Origin: Aurifilum marmelostoma
Taxonomy: Eukaryota > Ascomycota > Sordariomycetes > Diaporthales > Cryphonectriaceae
DNA: 64,000 nucleotides
Reading direction: 5' to 3'
Assembly: GCA_027559495.1 (NCBI GenBank)
Contig: JAMXSV010000003.1
Span: 2,542,001 to 2,606,000, forward strand
This document shows positions 25,446 through 36,431 of the stretch, one piece after another. The number at the start of each line of letters is the position of its first letter. Position 1 is the stretch's first letter. The translations under genes were made by a program, and so were the position numbers. The notes under the pieces are model-generated. The model was not told where the DNA came from and made no database searches. It saw nothing but the letters and a program-made list of their open reading frames with translations.

Positions 25446-26630
25446 CTACACAAGGCTGTTAGCCAACCTGCGCTGCGCCTTCAGCCTTCGTTGTTTCTCT
25501 GTGTCAATGCCGGCCTCCTCGCTGTCGTTTGTCACAACTTCCCCAGAGTGGTCCCTATCCATTATGTGAGGTTCACGATCCCAGGACCTTACGCCTCCCC
25601 AAGGCCTGAGGGCAATGCCTGCATCTCGCCACTTCTTAGGTGGCTTCTTGCCGAGCGCCGCGTATCTATCCCACACCGCCACGCCGCGATTGTACCACCG
25701 GCGCTGGCGGTCCTCCTCCTCCTCCCCGCTGGGCTCCCACTTGGTTTTCAAGATCCGGCGGATGGCCTCGGGAGAGACCTCAAATTTGTTCGCCAACGTT
25801 TCGGTCGTGTACATGTCTGGGAACTGCTGGTGCAAAGCTCGGATGCCGTTGAGCGCATCCGGGGATAACCTCTTGCGCGGGGCCCAGCCTTCCGGGAACT
25901 TCTTCTTGAGGGCGTCCTTCTGAATCGCCCAAAGCGGTCGATTCTGGAGCCACTCTTGGTGGCGTTCGGCCTTCTCCTGCTGCTCCTCTCTTTCCCTGTC
26001 TAGCCTGGATTGCTCTTTTTCCCTCTTCATGTCGAGCCGTTCCTTTTCCTTCCGATGCTTTGCTAATCGTGCCTCCTCGTCGAGGGAGAAGACGGGATCT
26101 TGGGATACTTGATCTCGGAGTGGAGGACTCCGCGCGGTGTCGTGCGATGGTGCTTGCATCTGTGGCGTGAATGCGGCATGGCCAGCTGTCGCGCTCGAAG
26201 CTCGAACGGAATTCGCATGTCTGACCCTCGGCTTTCTCGCATTCTTTGCGAGCACGTCGACTTTAAACAGCGCAGCCTCTTCTAGGTTTCTAAAGGGGTC
26301 TGACCTCTGTTCCTCATAGCGAGTCTCTGATTGAGCGTCTGCATTCGTGCTGGGCGAGCGCAAGACTTTGTCTTTGTGAGCATCCGCGGAGGCAGACTGA
26401 TGAACTGCATCATATGCCGTATTATTAGGTCCTGAGGCAGTGCGTAATGTCCTAGTCCCAGACAACAGCTTGCCAGCAGCTAGACTTCTCGTGGTGGCGT
26501 GTGTTGAGGCTATACCTCGAGCCCCCTGCTGTCGTAGCCTTGCAAGCCTTTTATTGGGGATATGTATCTGAGTGACAAATTGGACGAACGTCGAGAGTGT
26601 GCGGGAGCGACAGGAGCAAGCTGCAGCCAT
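25446..26630 (-). CDS. RRG9: Required for respiratory growth protein 9, mitochondrial
   Basis: This single-exon gene encodes 394 residues. The N-terminus is rich in Arg, Ser and Ala and lacks acidic residues (MAAACSCRSRTL..), as in a mitochondrial presequence. A low-complexity middle and a charged helical segment rich in Lys, Arg and Glu (about 180-225) come next. Residues about 225-325 form the neugrin/RRG9 domain: WAIQKDALKKKFPEGWAPRK, LSPDALNGIRALHQQFP, NKFEVSPEAIRRILKTKW. In yeast RRG9 is needed to keep mitochondrial DNA and to respire. The conserved domain reads like a helix-turn-helix, with the VSPEAIRRILK helix as the likely recognition element (inference). The 5' end faces the DUF2236 gene across about 1 kb. 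Confidence 0.88.
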   Translation of the reverse strand: MAAACSCRSRTLSTFVQFVTQIHIPNKRLARLRQQGARGIASTHATTRSLAAGKLLSGTRTLRTASGPNNTAYDAVHQSASADAHKDKVLRSPSTNADAQSETRYEEQRSDPFRNLEEAALFKVDVLAKNARKPRVRHANSVRASSATAGHAAFTPQMQAPSHDTARSPPLRDQVSQDPVFSLDEEARLAKHRKEKERLDMKREKEQSRLDREREEQQEKAERHQEWLQNRPLWAIQKDALKKKFPEGWAPRKRLSPDALNGIRALHQQFPDMYTTETLANKFEVSPEAIRRILKTKWEPSGEEEEDRQRRWYNRGVAVWDRYAALGKKPPKKWRDAGIALRPWGGVRSWDREPHIMDRDHSGEVVTNDSEEAGIDTEKQRRLKAQRRLANSLV

Positions 26631-26994
26631 TGTCGGTCGCGTCGATTCGCAAAGGACTGCCAGCGTCGTGGTTGTGTTTGATTGAAACGGCCTGAATTGT
26701 ATCGAGAAAAATTTCCCAGGCTAGAGCGCGACCCCCACGCAGTACTGTACCACACCTATATACTGCATGTACTATATGATAGCGGGCGCTGATAAGTAGG
26801 CGCATAGTTCCCTCAGAGCCGCAGCGCCACCCCACTACTACTGCAGTGACAAACATAAATCGGTACATACCTCAGCAGCCGGGTACCGAGCGGTTTCTAC
26901 TGTTGCTATCCAACTTCAGCCAGGCACTCAGAGCACAAAGCTACAAGACTTGATGTTCGCAAAATGCTCGCAGATATTTACATGCGCAAAAATA

Positions 26995-27034
<40 letters not shown>

Positions 27035-27620
27035 TTACTTTTTGAACGAAAAAGGAAAAATTCAGATGCGTTCGCGGTCAATTAGTCACCATAATACCAC
27101 TGCGGTAGACCTCCCTTTGCACTTGACTACATTTCTCCGTCGGCCCTTTGCACGCATGATGCAACACTTTGAGGGGGCCGGATGGGAGGAGGCGGTTGGT
27201 CCGTCGCTACTCCAGTCATTTACTCGACTGGGTTGCCATAGTCCGTCCCCTCAGGCGCCAGGATTTCGGCTACACTATACTCTGCTGCATGACAGACGGC
27301 TCGAGATGTTGGAGGTCAATGCCAATCAAGCGGCCTCGGTTCAAGTTGGGGAAACAAGAGTATCTGTCACCTCGTTCGCCTCTGATGATCTTGCCACCTC
27401 ACCTATGCCATCCCACCCAAACCTTCTTCCTTCTTGAACCATTTCTCTCTGAGACTCTCTCTGTCTTCCTCTATTGCCATCAAGCTCGTCAGCCAGTCCG
27501 GCGCGTCGGATTTTGATGTCATACAATCTGCGTGGCCTTGTGTTTTGACTTCTACCGTTCACCATTTCCACCGTTTTTCTTTCTACCTCCTCCCCGAAAA
27601 AACTAAGAGTCGTATAGTTC
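26631..27620. promoter_or_regulatory. Divergent intergenic region with (CT)17 tract
   Basis: This 1-kb spacer separates the 5' ends of rrg9 (minus) and the DUF2236 gene (plus). It contains a perfect CT dinucleotide run at 26998-27032 and a second CT-rich patch at 27,440-27,475. Pyrimidine tracts of this kind are common in fungal core promoters, but their role here is inferred. ORFs in the region look like chance. Confidence 0.45.
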
Positions 27621-29266
27621 ATGATGTTCTTCCTGAAGGACAGGCGTCGTCATATGCGTACGGTTTGGGGCCACACGTTCGAGTGGACGACGGAGCATCA
27701 GACGAAGGACCAGATGCGACCTCTAACATTCACCTACGATGCCCTGGCATCGGAATGTCTAGACCGGCTCGACGATCTCAGCACGCCATCAACCAATCCT
27801 CTTTACCCAGACATGAAAGAGAGCAGGCTGGGTGTTGCGCCGAGAAGTGACAGCCTCGCGCCACACCCACGCCGTGATCTGTACGCGCTCCTCGAGCAGC
27901 ACCACGCCTCTGATGCCAAGCTCGAGGAATTGTGGACTCAAGTCCACACCGTGCCGTCCTGGGTCGACTGGGACCAGATCAGGCGTGGCCAGGACGTCTT
28001 GTACCGGTATGGCGGGCCCTCTGTTGTGTCCCTCACCTTTCAGTCCCTCGTCGGCGGCATGGCTGGCTGGCGTGTCGTCGAGACGCTCACTCGCACCGGA
28101 GGCTTCGGCGTCAGGGTGGCCAAACATCGGCTCCTGGAGACCTTCCAGCACATCCTCCAGGTCACCAAGGATTTGGACAGCGTCCGGCCTGGTGGCGAGG
28201 GATTTGTGAGCTCGATCAGGGTGCGCCTGCTCCACGCGAGCGTCAGACGGAGGATTATGGCCCTGGCCAGGAAGAAGCCCGGCTACTTCGACGTCGCGGA
28301 ATGGGGTATGCCTCTCAATGATCTGGACTGCATCGGCACCGTGCTCAGCTTCTCGTCCGCGCTGGTCTGGCTGGGACTCCCCAGGCAGGGCATTTACCTT
28401 CGCGAACAAGAAATTGTGGATTACCACGCCTTGTGGCGGTGGGTAGGCTACCTTCTCGGGACGCCAACAGACCCGTGGCTGGCCGGCTGGCAGCAGTCCA
28501 AGTTCATGTTTGAAAGCTTGATCGTGGCAGAGCTACTTCCAAGTGAAACTTCCAAGGTCCTCGCGAACAACGTCCTCACCGGCCTGAGCCATCAGCCGCC
28601 GGCGTACGCCAGTCGGGATTTCTTATGCGCCGAGGCACACTGGTTGAATGGGACTGAGCTATCGCTTGCCTTAGGAATTTCGAGGCCGAATGGGTGGTAC
28701 CAGATCTTGGTAGCAGCACAATGTCTATATTTCATGTGCACGTGTTATTTGTATAGGTCAGTCCCGTCCTGGGACAGACAAAGAATCGAGGTACGTCCTG
28801 CACGGAGAACATTCTGTCCCCGTGGCTGCAAGGCCGAGAGCGATATCCATTTTGTCATTCTGCAGGTCGAGCACTCTTCCCTGCGCACAGCAGTCCCGCT
28901 TCCCTACTAGCCTCGTCTCTTGGTCGTGTCGTTGATGCTTCGTCCTTGGGGATGTTCATCTCGTGGCTGAAATGAAAATCATGCTGATGAGGCAATTCAC
29001 GTTATAATACGCTCTAGCGCGCACGCAGATTGTTCTACAGGATGACAGTTCGTGACAAGGCGGTAGGGCTGGGACAGGAGAGCATCTTTGATTTCAAGTT
29101 CGTGCCGCAATTAGATCTGATCACCTCACGGGGCGAGTCTGAGGATTTGGGGCCAGCCAAGCGCGTCAGCTCCTCCGAGCACAGAGTCCTGTCATCGTTG
29201 GTACTCATAGCTATTCTGGCGGGATCGGTAGCCTGGTTGGGAATTCGGTACGCTGTGGAGTTTTGA
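27621..29266 (+). CDS. MpaB/DUF2236-type oxygenase-like protein
   Basis: Two exons, 27621-28790 and 29018-29266, join across a 227-nt intron (GTACGT..CTCTAG) to give 472 residues. The long first exon has the DUF2236 pattern: GPSVVSLTFQSLVGGMAGW, then TGGFG, LLETFQHILQVT, VRLLHASVRRRI, and later YHALWRWVGYLLG. The second exon adds the conserved LFYRMTVRDKAVGLGQE-like piece and a C-terminal hydrophobic segment (SLVLIAILAGSVAWLGIRYAV). The family includes the ER-bound oxygenase MpaB of mycophenolic acid synthesis and bacterial latex-clearing protein; members are haem or metal oxygenases. Neither substrate nor pathway can be read here, and no biosynthetic cluster surrounds the gene. Without the intron the first exon would read into a poorly conserved tail ending at 28910. 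Confidence 0.78.
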
Positions 29267-29734
29267 CAGTCTACAGTCTTCATCTTGAAAAGAGGCAGAC
29301 CTGACATTGTTCTTTTGTGTGCATCCAAGTCCGGTCCACGGTGCGGCTCAAAAAGAATCTGCAACGGGACAAGCTCTCATGGGCTGTGTATCTTTATGTA
29401 GAATTTGAATATCTGTGGTATGTTATTGACAGTTTTGCACAACACCACAAACTATTGTACAGCCGCCCCTCGTACCTGGGTCTGCCCGCGCCGTCTTTAT
29501 GGGCAACGCCTGCAATAGATACCTTGCTGAACCTCATATCATTGCTTTAAGAAACCCTAACAGCGGCTGCGTGCCAGAAGCGCGAATGGCTCGATGCCAG
29601 AAATTTAACCCTGTTGACCGCGATACATCTGCTCGTGCCCGACCCCTCCCCCCCCAAACGCCCTACGCAAAGTCAACCCCCCAGAAAGACAAATCAAAAT
29701 TGTATAACAAAAGACACGCTAATCTTCTGAAGTC
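29267..29734. other. Convergent intergenic region
   Basis: This 0.47-kb stretch between the 3' ends of the DUF2236 gene and the calcipressin gene includes a C-rich patch near 29,645-29,660. No gene was seen. Confidence 0.5.
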
Positions 29735-30550
29735 TCAGGCGTTATCCATCATGAGCTCGACAGGCGGCCGAGACGTGTGCGCCAGGATAGGACGAGGCTC
29801 GACATCCATTGGGCTCACAGCTTCCTCAGTCCCCTCCGTCATGTCATCGACCATGACACAGGGTAGATTAGGTGAGCCACCGTGTTCCTCGGGATGGAAG
29901 ATCAGAGTCGAACTCCGGCTCCTGGTCGTCCTCGAGCTGAAGCCACCAGGACTCTTGCCCTCGACGGGGCTGATGGGCGATTCCGCCACGTCCACGCTGC
30001 TGGGGCCGGCGCTGTGACGTAGCTTTGCCAAAGCCTCAGCCAGGTCCTCGGCGTGAACCTCCTTATTCGGGGCGCCCTCGAGGCGCTGCTCCCAGTCGTG
30101 GGGAGGCGATGGCGGAGGGGAGATGAAGAACAATTTACCGGCATCGGGGAGGGACAGGTGTGTATCCTTGGGTGAGGTGCTGACGGGGGTGGGCTGGCCA
30201 AAATAGACGCGGCAGCGCTCACCCATGATGGCCTCGCCGTCCCAAATAGAGCGCACGGCTATGGCGTGAGTTTCGGAGTAGAATGAGACGAGGATGCGAC
30301 GGAAGGACTTCAAAGGTGCCCAGGTGTGGATCGGGGCGGTCTTGGAGATGAGGTCCCGAATGGTCTGCAGGTTGTCGGGGCGGAAGACGGAAAGATCTTG
30401 CAGGTTTGTGATGAGGAGAGTGTTGGAAGGAGGGGTGGGTTGTTGCAGTGGTGGTAAATTGGACAAGTCGAGGCTGAGGGACTTCTTGGACGACTTGCTG
30501 GAGGCGCGCGATGGCGCCTGTGGCCTCGTATCAGGGAATTTTGCAGCCAT
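29735..30550 (-). CDS. rcnA: Calcipressin (regulator of calcineurin)
   Basis: This single-exon gene encodes 271 residues. Residues about 44-123 form an RRM-like domain (NTLLITNLQDLSVF, then FRRILVSFYSETHAIAVR and CRVYFGQP). It is followed by the family signature around 141-150 (LFFISPPPSPP), the phosphorylatable FLISPP-type motif. Near the C-terminus, PCVMVDD resembles the PxIxIT-type calcineurin docking motif, and the tail (HTSRPPVELM) is also typical. Calcipressins bind calcineurin and tune Ca2+ signalling in the cytoplasm. The first 40 residues are Ser/Lys/Pro-rich and variable. The orthologue is called cbpA or rcnA in Aspergillus, so the symbol is provisional. Confidence 0.9.
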   Translation of the reverse strand: MAAKFPDTRPQAPSRASSKSSKKSLSLDLSNLPPLQQPTPPSNTLLITNLQDLSVFRPDNLQTIRDLISKTAPIHTWAPLKSFRRILVSFYSETHAIAVRSIWDGEAIMGERCRVYFGQPTPVSTSPKDTHLSLPDAGKLFFISPPPSPPHDWEQRLEGAPNKEVHAEDLAEALAKLRHSAGPSSVDVAESPISPVEGKSPGGFSSRTTRSRSSTLIFHPEEHGGSPNLPCVMVDDMTEGTEEAVSPMDVEPRPILAHTSRPPVELMMDNA

Positions 30551-33142
30551 CTTCGTATGGAGGTAATAGGAGGTGAAGTAGTCGGCTCTGTGTGCGATGG
30601 TCGATTGCCGTGGGAGAGTGGCAATTGATTCGTCTACTTGTGTGGTTCGTTGTCTTTTTGTCCTTTCGTTTTGCGTTTGGGCGAGGGAGGTCGTGCGAGA
30701 GAATTAGGTGGATGGACGACTTGCAAGATGTAGTCTCTGAGGAGGACAGATGATGGTCGTTATATGGTGGGCAAGTCGGGTTTGCCGTTCGTGTTGGCGG
30801 CGGTGGTTGGCCTGGATAGTAGGGATGCACTCAGATGGGCTTTGGAATTGTGGCTGTGCTTTGAGATGGATGATTTGCCTCGACCGCTGCCGGGACCGGG
30901 ATAATTTACTGCGTGACGGCGCTAAGTGAGGGAAGGAAAGGGAAGAAAAGGGAAGGTGGGCCGTAGTGAGGACTGGGCCCGATGCCAGGACGAGGAGGCA
31001 AACGGCAGCGAATAGTAGGCTTATGGTACGGTAGCCACTGTGGTAAGTCGGCTGGTAGTGGCTGGGTGAGAGTGCGCAGGGGGCCGGGCAGGGTATCTGC
31101 CCCTATCAAACTTCTTCACTTATGCTTGCTTGCTAACAGGCTGTTGACAACTCGCCAGCAGGCGCGCGTCTTGCGTCTTGCGTTCTCAGATGAAACAGGT
31201 GACGAGCAAGATTGCGGCCAAACAAGCACCACTGCCCTCCTCATGCCACCTCCACCGGCGCCATGCCCTTGTCCGTGATGCTAACTAGCGGCAGGTGAGG
31301 ATGCAGCCCAGAACGTGAGCATCACTGTGTGTACAGGTTTGCCCATGGCCGAGGCCTCTGGTTGGAAGGCTGTGTGAACTGTCCCTCCCCTTGTGGACCT
31401 GTCAAGCGCCCCGCAGCGACCCAACAACCCCACGGCCCACTGGCTAGAGGTCACTAACAGCAATAGCATAGAGCACGCGGAATACGCTATACGGGCTGAC
31501 GGGATCTCTACTTCCACAGTGCAGGCAAGCGCACGGTCAACAGGCTTAACAGGGGCGGAGCACCTACGAAGCAAACGCCAGCCCAGTGGTACGTATTGCC
31601 CCCTCCGTTGCCACACCCCAATACTATGTAGCACTGCGCTTTAGCACAGTCAGCCACGTCGGTCATTTCTAGACAATTCAGGCAGCGCGGGACCGCTAAT
31701 ATTGATTGATACTCAACACGGTCATGCACTGCCGACCTGCACATTCCTTATGGGCCGTGCTCTCTCGCAAGACATGGCTAACAGAGGAAGACGTAGAAAG
31801 GAGGAAGAAAAAAAAATTAATCCCCTCCCCCCGGGCAAGGAGCGGAGCGAGAAGGCCTCCCGGTCCGAGTCCAAGCGAGTGGCTAGAGTGACCAAAAGCC
31901 TGTCTGGATTGATCCAGATGATGAGGCTGTGTCGTGTCTGGCCAAGGACCTACACGATCCCAGGTTTTCCGTACCTACCGCATAGTGTGCACAAGCAGCA
32001 CCGCGTGCTCAATCATTTACCAAAAGTGCCGCCTCGCTATGCGTGCCCGAGCATGCCACGACGATCCAAGGGCAGTGCCGATCCAGACATTGCGGGCTTC
32101 TCTTTCCCCGTGGCTCCGTACTTACGACGTTACGAAGCACCCACCTACCCCATCGAAACGAGTCACGGATGAGACTCGGCAGCAATTCGCACCCGGGTAC
32201 TCAAGACAGCTCAGCCTTCTCGCCGCACCTGAGGTTGAAACGGCTGAGATGTTACTGAGCCTCTCGTCAGCCATCCAGACTACGACTCCTAACAGATCGT
32301 TTTCGTCTGATTTTTGTTGTTGACCTGGGCGAGGCGAGTTCCCGTTCTTTGCTCAGGCTTTGCCACGGTACCTGTCTTCTCCATGGTGTGTGTGCTGAGC
32401 TGCTCCTTGCGGCGCTTCATCTATGCACGCAGAATCTCTGGACTGCTTGCGGGTTGCGAGTAGCGGTGGTTGCTCGGCCCTTGGAAGTTAGTAGCTGTCG
32501 CGGCCTGCCAAGCGTCCGACCCTCTTGTGGTGCTGCCGCCTTGTCCAAGTTCTGCAGCCATCCGGCTGGACTCGAACCGAGCAATGCAGAGGCGACGACA
32601 GTTCGAATTCCGATGAGTTGAAAGTCAAGACCAGACACTGGGAGTCCCGGAGTACGGTGATCAGACCAGACGTGGCTCAGCCTCGTCGTACCTGCAGGGC
32701 TGGGAAAACACTATTGAATACGCAGTGTTTCTTGATCGCGCAACTCGATATTTTCGAGAAAATCTTGATCAAGACCCCGCAACCGGCGGACTCTTGGCAT
32801 CGTCAACGCCTTGATCCGGTGCCTGGACTACATCTCGGCGTGCCTCTGCGTGACGCTTTATCTACTCACATTTGATCTGAGTCCTTCAGGTGCCCATGAC
32901 TTGAAGCGAGGCGTATTCTCCGGCCTCGCTGGCAGGTGATCAGCACTCGTGTAAGATGGACAGGCAGAGATCCTCATTGTACAGACTGCCTATGAACGAT
33001 ATTCGGATTCCTACTCTTTCAGGTGAACGCCGCCCCGGATGCTAGTAGATATAAAAAACTATGTTGAGGTCGTATGCCCTTTCCATAGGACGCCACGTGT
33101 GTAGTGTGCGCTGTCTTGTCTGATAGCGAACTCTCGCCCCCC
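30551..33142. other. Long intergenic region
   Basis: This 2.6-kb stretch lies between the 5' end of the calcipressin gene and the 3' end of the carrier gene. The half next to calcipressin (30,551-31,000) probably holds its promoter. Several ORFs of 60-157 codons overlap on both strands without conserved motifs or sensible splice structure, and I treat them as chance. Two tRNA B-box-like words near 32,570 and 32,600 do not fold into a tRNA. Confidence 0.45.
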
Positions 33143-34368
33143 TTACATTGGCTCATCCAGGCCCCGGATCTTTCTGTATGCCTTGCGGTGCATCTCTAAA
33201 AAAATGAATGTACAGATTGTCTGCGGTCCGAGTCGGAGGAAACTAGGAACCCAGCCCTTGAACATCCACGCCGGGCCTTCATTTGCGAACAAATCCTTCA
33301 GCAGGGCAGGAATGCTTATACTTTTGCCGCTCGCAGACATGACTCTCGTCTTCACCACGTCGATGGGGGAGGTCACCGTCGCGGCCGTGACCCCAGCAAG
33401 GAATGACGCCATGAAGTGTGTCGCGAGGTTGTCCGTCATGGGCGTATGCCCTATCAGCAGTTTCTTGAACGTGTCATAGCTGGCCAACTGGCTGGCCGTC
33501 ATGGCTGCGGCTCTTAGAGAGTTCGGCAGTACGCCCCTGAACCATGACATCAGACCCTCTTCCCTTGCCATCCTCAGCATGCCGTCCAGTGCGTGCTTGT
33601 AGTTCCTCCTCTTCTCGGGCGGCAGAGCAGCATCGTGTTGCATCCTGACATTGGTAATGTCTGCTGCATTACCCGATATGCCACCAATGAAGCCGGACGT
33701 ACACGACAGGGCGACCAGGACGGGGAACGAGGGCTGTGTGCCGTTATTTTTCTTGGTCAGGCGGGTCTTGAGCTCCTCGTATATTCCAAAGCGCGTAGTA
33801 CTATAGGTAATCTGGCGGAGGAGGGAGGCAGACAGGCCGGCGTAGAGGCCTAGAAGCCCGTTATTTCGCACAATATATTGGAAGGTGCCCAGCATACTCG
33901 ACGGCATGTTTCCGGTGCGCATCTGTAATCGGACCTGAAGTATATATGTCAGGACCTCTCCTCAGGAGACCGTGGGATGATCTGCGCGGTTTCAAGAGGG
34001 AGGAGGGAAGGGTTGACAGGCGCACACACCTTGACCAAGTCCAATGGATGGGTCACGCATGCGGCCATGCTACTTGCGCTGCCCCCAAACCAGAAAGGAT
34101 ATCGTATGGAGGCAGCGTGCTTCTGCTGACCATCCTTCATGGCCAAAGCCGGCCTTGAAGGGCTGCCCGCAGCAGCAGCGGCGGCGGCGGCAGAAGAAGA
34201 GGCGGCTGTGGCCTCTGTCTGCGACTGCATGAATAACCGTTTCGTCAATGGAACCGAGTACCGACCGGTATTATATGCACATTCCTTGACAAATGCTTGG
34301 GCAGGACCCAGGAAGCGGGAGGAGAAAAAAGGGGGGGGGCGAATATAGTCTAGAGAGGGTAGCGACAT
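33143..34368 (-). CDS. DIC1: Mitochondrial dicarboxylate carrier (SLC25 family)
   Basis: Exons 34368-34030 and 33934-33143 join across a 95-nt intron (GTGTGT..CTTCAG) to give 376 residues. The three carrier repeats show signatures HPLDLVKVR (across the splice junction), a degenerate GNAADITNVRMQ, and SPIDVVKTR. The stretch GLYAGLSASLLRQITYSTTRFGIYEE is typical of the dicarboxylate/oxaloacetate branch, so exchange of malate or succinate for phosphate across the inner membrane is expected. The degenerate second motif (N-A-A-D instead of P-x-D) is usual in Dic1. About 70 extra N-terminal residues include an Ala run. A later Met at 34230 would shorten the protein to 330 residues and is an equally possible start. 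It is divergent from the mitochondrial PheRS gene. Confidence 0.88.
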
Positions 34369-34866
34369 CCAAGCGGAGAGAGTCTATAATTCTGTGTACA
34401 AGGTAACACGCAGCGTGGGCGCCCTGGATGACGACGACAACAATGACGACCGAATCGGCTACTCGAGTGTACTATATCACTGCAAATCCACGCCCGAGCC
34501 AGAAGTCAGATCCAGATCGCAAGTCCAGACCGAGAAGAGAATCTACCTGTCTACTGCACTGCCTTACTCACCAGCACGATTTCTGCGGGTCCCTGCAAAC
34601 CCATTCGGCCGGTTTCGCGAGCGACAAAATTGACAATGCAGGACCCCCAATCGTCATCGTGCATGAGCTAGGGACCCTTGAAAAACTCACCACGTTCGCG
34701 GCAGGCAGGCAAGCTCTCGACGAACCACTGTTCCAGAGCTGCTTTCACGGTGCCTCGCTCAATCTAGCTACACCAAGGCTTTGCACGAGGACGAAGTCTG
34801 ACACCAAATTCAGAACTCTTGTGGAGATGACTTGACGGGGACTCTGCCTGACGTCCAAATATTACG
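34369..34866. promoter_or_regulatory. Divergent promoter between carrier and PheRS genes
   Basis: About 500 bp separate the two start codons. A TATA-like word (ctataattct) at about 34384 lies just upstream of the carrier start on its strand. Both genes act in mitochondria, so shared control is possible but not shown. Confidence 0.45.
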
Positions 34867-36431
34867 ATGGCTTCTCAATGGCGACTCAAGATACCATTAG
34901 CACCGTCTAAGCTTCGTGTTGTTGGGCCCATCCGCCAGCCGCTGCTCCTCGGCGTCTTGCGGAGGAGTTGCAGGAGCTCTTCCCAGCCTCTACGGACCGT
35001 GGCCTACTCGACAGGTGACTCAACCCAGATCTCCATAATATGACAAACTTGGTCCTGCCTGTCTGACAAGATGAAGCGGCCGCTCGCGGTCCGAGCACGA
35101 GCATACCCTCAACTGTTGAGATCGACGGCAAGACCTGCACCACCGACAGCTGGTTTAATGCCCCGGCAAATGTCATTGCTGCCGCAGCCCGCAAGCTTCA
35201 CCTACAACGGGACCATCCCGTGTCCATCACCCGACAGATAATCGAGCGCGTCTTCCCGGCCCCGACATTCAAGTACTATAACTCCTTCCACCCCGTCGTG
35301 TCCGTCCACGAGAACTTCGACTCGCTAGGTTTCCCCCCGGACCACCCTGGGCGCGCTCGCTCTGACACGTACTATATCAACGAGTCGACGCTCCTTCGAA
35401 CGCACACGAGCGCACACGAGGCCGCCATTTTCAAGGCGGACGCGAGCAGTGGCTATCTTATTTCCGCCGACGTCTACCGCCGCGATGAGGTCGATCGGAG
35501 TCATTACCCTGTTTTCCACCAGATGGAAGGCGCCCGACTGTGGGATCGCTCTCGTGTGGCAGGCGGCGATGTAGCAGCTGCGGTGTGGGCAGACCTCGAG
35601 CGGCTGCCCAAGCACGACATAAAGGTGGAGGACCCGAATCCGCCCTTCCATTCCGAGCGAAATCCCCTGCAGGCCGCCCACCACTCCCCTGCCGAGGCTG
35701 AAGCTATCGCTGCACACCTAAAGCGGTCATTAGAGCTCATGGTGGTGGAGATTTTCACACGTGCCAAGGCAGCTGCCGCAAGGAATAATCCTGAATACCA
35801 GGACGAACCTTTGCGGGTGCGGTGGGTCGAGGCTTACTTCCCCTTCACGAGCCCCTCGTGGGAGCTCGAGGTGTACTATGACGGCGACTGGCTCGAAGTG
35901 CTTGGGTGTGGCGTCACCCAACAGAGCATATACATCAATGCCGGCCACCCACAACAGCTAGGCTGGGCTTTTGGTATTGGTCTCGACCGCATCGCCATGC
36001 TACTGTTCAACATTCCTGACATCCGACTGTTCTGGTCTACCGATCGGAGGTTTCTGTCTCAGTTCGCCGGGGTCTCGGCCGACTTGGATTCCTTGAAGCG
36101 GTTTGTCCCCTTCTCAAGGCATCCTGAGTGCTACAAGGACGTGTCTTTCTGGCTGCGTTCGACATCGTCTGCCGGTGGTAATGCTAAGGCAAACGTGCAT
36201 GATTTCCACGAAAATGATTTGATGGAAATTGTGCGCAGTATTGCCGGAGATGCAGTCGAGGATGTCAAGCTCGTGGACGAATTCACCCATCCCAAGACTG
36301 GCAGGCGGAGCATGTGCTATAGGATCAACTACCGGAGTCTGGAGAGAACCCTGACCAATGCCGAGACGAATCAGATGCATGAAGAGGTCACAAGGGCCCT
36401 AGTCGACAAACTGGGCGTTGAGATCAGGTAA
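34867..36431 (+). CDS. MSF1: Phenylalanyl-tRNA synthetase, mitochondrial
   Basis: Exons 34867-35014 and 35071-36431 join across a 56-nt intron (GTGACT..GACAAG, branch CTGAC) to give 502 residues. The first exon encodes a classical presequence rich in Arg, Leu and Ser (MASQWRLKIPLAPSKLRV.., then RTVAYST). The body is a class II synthetase core: HPVSITRQIIERVF, HQMEGARLWDR (Phe pocket region), WELEVYYDGDWLEVLGCGV, and motif 3 GWAFGIGLDRIAMLLFNIPDIRLFWSTD. The C-terminal ferredoxin-like anticodon-binding domain follows (FVPFSRHPECYKDVSFWL.. to the end). The enzyme charges mitochondrial tRNA-Phe as a monomer. The open frame extends 5' of any GTG at 35220, so the spliced ATG model is preferred. 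Confidence 0.93.

Noticed and set aside
31702..32172. 157-codon ORF in the calcipressin/carrier gap
   Set aside because: It overlaps other random frames and has no recognisable motif, conserved composition or splice context; it looks like chance.
32540..32640. Possible tRNA genes: B-box-like words on both strands (ggttcgagtcc on minus, gttcgaattcc on plus)
   Set aside because: The T-arm stems do not pair, and no acceptor stem or A box is found at the right distance.
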